Shown: positions 13,723-15,842 of the stretch, piece after piece
Numbering within the stretch: the stretch's first letter is position 1
How the letters are laid out: each line of letters begins with the position of its first letter
From: an uncultured Myxococcales bacterium
Lineage (GTDB): Bacteria > Myxococcota_A > UBA9042
Length of the DNA: 15,842 bases
NCBI GenBank assembly: GCA_903917305.1
Contig: CAIXAA010000664.1
Coordinates: 1 to 15,842 of the forward strand
Direction: 5' to 3'
Made by a program: the position numbers and the translations under genes
Notes under the pieces: model-generated
The model's database searches: none
Seen by the model: only the letters and a program-made list of their open reading frames with translations
Told to the model about the DNA's origin: nothing

Positions 13723-15615
13723 TTAGTCGGAATCCGCGGACAGGCCCGAGCCGCCCGCCGGCGACAGCGAAGCCAGCGCCGACGAGGTCAAGAAGTGCTT
13801 GTGTACCAGCCAATCCGGCCAGAACTCCGCGGGATTGCTGTGTGATCCGTGCCCGATCGGCGGGCGGAACTGCACCACGCGCTCGATCCACTGCGCGGCG
13901 TTGTCGCGGAACGGCGGCGGCAGGCGCAGCGCGCGCACCAGCTCCGGCAGGGCGCCCTTGTCGAGCCCCTCGACGCCCAGGCCCTGCGTGCGCAGCCCTT
14001 GCAACGCCACGAAATCACGGCTGGCATCGGGCGGCAGGCGCTCCAGGAAGGTGCGCCACGCGGTCTCCTCGTTCTCCGGCACCAGCGCCACCGCCGCCGC
14101 GCTCGCCAGCGCGTCGCCGCCCAGCGCCGCCATGACGTCCTGCGTGCTGTAGTTCACGATGTGGGTGAGCGTCGAGCGCGCCGCGTCGCGCACTTCGGCC
14201 AGCGGGTCCGCCAGCAGAGGCACGGCGGCGCGCGCCACGTCCAGGGAGGCGGAATCGCGCAGCAATTCCACCGCCAGGCGCCGCACCACCACCGTCGGCA
14301 CGCCAAAGGAGCCCGGCGGCGGCTGCAGCACGCGCGGATCGTCGAAGTGCGTCTCGAGGATCGTCGTTTCCCCAAGCTGCGCCAGGGCTTGCAGTGCGAG
14401 CACCACCGTCTGCGCGTCCGTCTCGCTGCCCACGGCATTGGCCAGCGCCGCCACGGTCCCCGCCGGATGCCATTGCCCCAGCACTTCCACGGCATTGCGC
14501 CGCACGCGCGCGTCGGCGTCGCGCACGCCGTCCAGCACCGCTGGCAACGCGACCATGTCGCGGTAGCTGCCCGCCAGCAGCACGGCATCCGCCCGCTTGG
14601 CAGGATCGTCGGCGCGCAGCGCCTCGCGAATCCGCGGCAGCCGCGCGCGCACGCCCGGCGTCATGCCCACCGCTTCGATCGGCGCCCGCGCCACGTCCAG
14701 GCAGCCTTCGGAGCTGTCATCGCTCGAACAGCCGATGCGCAAGTGCAGGTGATCGTTGTGCGGCAGCGCGTTGTGCGGCTGCGCGAGCACTTCGGCGACT
14801 TCGGCAATGATCTCTTTGCGTTCCTTGTGCTGCTTGGCGTACTCGAGCAGCGGCGCGCGCAGCCAGTTGGCCATGAACAGGTGCTGGATCGTCGTGCCGC
14901 GGCAGGTCACCAGGCCCTTGACGAAGGTCCAGTTGGCGGCGACATCGAAGCGCAGCGGCTCCTGCGCGTCGGTCGATTCCAGATTCGCATTGAAGTGGTA
15001 CAGCTTGTCCGGCGAGGCGATGCGGCCCGACGGCGTGCGCACGTAGAACGCCAGATCGGCGTCGCGGCCGTTGTGGTGCGACACACTCCACGGCAGCGTA
15101 CCGCCGCTCATGCGCGACAGGTTGCCGAGGTGCAGGCGGTGGCCGGGATAGGTCTTGGCGACACGCTCCGCCGCGCACATCAGCAGGTTGCGCATCTCGT
15201 CGGTGGCAAAGCGCGTCTGGCGGTCCGCGGCGGCTTCGAGCACGCGGTGGTACGGCCCTTCCAGCGGCAATTCCGCGGCGTTGACGAGGTAGCCGCCCGT
15301 CACCGTGCCCACCGACACCGAGCCGATCGCCTTGGACGCCAGCAGCGGATGCCGCGCCGCACCGAGCGGCATCACCAGCGGATGCAGCAGCGTGTCGATG
15401 GCCTGGCGCACCCCGCGCCGCGCCGGCTCCGCGGTGCGGAAATCGCCTTCGTTGCCCAAGGCTGCCGTCGGCACGTCGTCCAGCGTCACGGCCACCGTCG
15501 GCCGCTTCTCCGGTTCCGTCCTGCGCAGCTGCAGGGCGACGTCGCCCGCCGCGCCACAAGCGGTGAGCGCCGCACAAGCCAGCAACGTCCAGGAAATGTG
15601 CCGTGTCGCCGTCAC
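13723..15615 (-). CDS. Lipoprotein with M74 (MepA-like) murein endopeptidase domain and HEAT-like repeats
   Basis: This encodes 630 residues if translated from GTG 15615. That start gives a compact lipoprotein signal (TATRH, ISWTLLACAALTAC, Cys20) and has AAGGAAG (15626-15632) ten bases upstream. An in-frame ATG at 15690 would add 25 residues before the signal and overlaps a -10 box, so I rejected it. Residues about 100-300 match penicillin-insensitive murein endopeptidases: LPWSVSHHNGRDADLAFY holds His180 and Asp187, and HNDHLHLRIGC holds His286, His289 and His291. These fit the zinc and catalytic residues of MepA, which cuts D-Ala-mDAP cross-links. Residues about 325-540 form helical HEAT-like repeats (VLDGVRDADARVRRNAVEVL, LADPLAEVRDAARSTL). 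It probably acts on peptidoglycan from a membrane anchor, with the repeats docking a partner. The gene faces the nusB cluster with 10 bases between stops. Confidence 0.88.
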   Translation of the reverse strand: MTATRHISWTLLACAALTACGAAGDVALQLRRTEPEKRPTVAVTLDDVPTAALGNEGDFRTAEPARRGVRQAIDTLLHPLVMPLGAARHPLLASKAIGSVSVGTVTGGYLVNAAELPLEGPYHRVLEAAADRQTRFATDEMRNLLMCAAERVAKTYPGHRLHLGNLSRMSGGTLPWSVSHHNGRDADLAFYVRTPSGRIASPDKLYHFNANLESTDAQEPLRFDVAANWTFVKGLVTCRGTTIQHLFMANWLRAPLLEYAKQHKERKEIIAEVAEVLAQPHNALPHNDHLHLRIGCSSDDSSEGCLDVARAPIEAVGMTPGVRARLPRIREALRADDPAKRADAVLLAGSYRDMVALPAVLDGVRDADARVRRNAVEVLGQWHPAGTVAALANAVGSETDAQTVVLALQALAQLGETTILETHFDDPRVLQPPPGSFGVPTVVVRRLAVELLRDSASLDVARAAVPLLADPLAEVRDAARSTLTHIVNYSTQDVMAALGGDALASAAAVALVPENEETAWRTFLERLPPDASRDFVALQGLRTQGLGVEGLDKGALPELVRALRLPPPFRDNAAQWIERVVQFRPPIGHGSHSNPAEFWPDWLVHKHFLTSSALASLSPAGGSGLSADSD

Positions 15616-15680
15616 CTTGTCCGCGCTTCCTTGCCTTGGGGGGCCTGGGTCGTCATGAGCTGGGCACACCTGCCCACGGC

Positions 15681-15689
15681 AGCATACCA
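15681..15689 (-). promoter_or_regulatory. Possible extended -10 promoter for the M74-HEAT gene
   Basis: On the minus strand TGGTATGCT combines an extended TGn element with TATGCT as -10 box. No good -35 is present at 17 bases. The expected start near 15674 leaves about 60 bases to GTG 15615, which agrees with that start codon. Confidence 0.4.
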
Positions 15690-15734
15690 TCGCCCGTGGC
15701 GTTGGCGAGGATTGCCGGCCAAAGCGTTGATCGC

Positions 15735-15842
15735 CTACGCCTCTTGCGCCTGGGAACGGCTGCGTTGCACGCCGAAGCTGGTGCGCAGGAAGGACGCCAT
15801 GTAGCCGACCGCGCTGATCATCGAAAACACCATGCTCAGCAA
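15735..15842 (-). CDS. C-terminal end of a membrane protein, 5' part outside window
   Basis: The last 35 codons of a minus-strand gene enter from the right edge and end in TAG at 15735-15737. The frame reads a hydrophobic helix (LLSMVFSMISAVGYMASFL) followed by a basic, polar tail (RTSFGVQRSRSQAQEA). This looks like the final membrane segment and cytosolic tail of an integral membrane protein. The family cannot be named from this fragment. About 120 bases separate it from the M74-HEAT start, so the two could share direction but probably not a promoter. Confidence 0.6.
   Translation of the reverse strand: MLSMVFSMISAVGYMASFLRTSFGVQRSRSQAQEA

Noticed and set aside
15614..15656. A 14-codon frame (ATG at 15656) whose TGA overlaps the GTG start of the M74-HEAT gene, as a possible leader peptide.
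   Set aside because: It has no ribosome site and no run of regulatory codons; the overlap is likely chance.
13849..15804. A 651-codon plus-strand frame opposite the M74-HEAT gene.
   Set aside because: The minus-strand frame carries the MepA-type motifs and a lipoprotein signal; this one is a composition artefact.

Overview
The window is high-GC bacterial chromosome. Its gene content points to Myxococcota or a close relative of the former Deltaproteobacteria. The markers are two proteins ending in the AgmX/PglI-type TonB-like domain, several large lipoproteins with Cys-rich modules, and a diguanylate cyclase with an N-terminal FHA domain. Coding density is high, starts include TTG and GTG, and many neighbours overlap or sit a few bases apart. 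The taxonomic call is inference from gene content. I saw no tRNA, rRNA, CRISPR array, transposase or phage gene.

Left part, all minus strand (1-10076). Read in transcription order, there is first an envelope protein of 591 aa (8301-10076) with its own promoter. After 330 bp without a gene comes a second 591-aa paralogue (6195-7970), also with its own promoter. It is followed tightly by coaE (dephospho-CoA kinase) and an extended SDR-family reductase. Next are an FHA-GGDEF cyclase, a 140-bp non-coding stretch holding three hairpins inside an 8-bp inverted repeat, and two lipoproteins whose stop and start overlap (ATGA). The second lipoprotein is Cys-rich with propeller-like repeats and runs off the left edge.

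Middle (10077-10382): a divergent promoter region with one readable sigma70-type promoter on each strand.

Right part. The plus strand carries a 574-aa lipoprotein of unknown function whose central region resembles a CHAT/caspase-like fold without the catalytic pair. It continues into a tight cluster of ribH (lumazine synthase), nusB (antitermination factor) and a stand-alone domain resembling the N-terminal domain of M17 aminopeptidases. Facing this cluster, with only 10 bp between stop codons, is a minus-strand lipoprotein joining an M74 (MepA-like) murein endopeptidase domain to HEAT-like repeats. The last 35 codons of an unidentified membrane protein enter from the right edge.

Housekeeping functions (CoA and riboflavin synthesis, transcription antitermination) are thus interleaved with envelope functions (TonB-like proteins, lipoproteins, a peptidoglycan hydrolase) and c-di-GMP signalling. 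The best candidates for something undescribed are the paired tandem-FHA-like/TonB-like proteins, the pseudo-CHAT lipoprotein, the M74-HEAT lipoprotein, and the hairpin cluster at 3313-3439.
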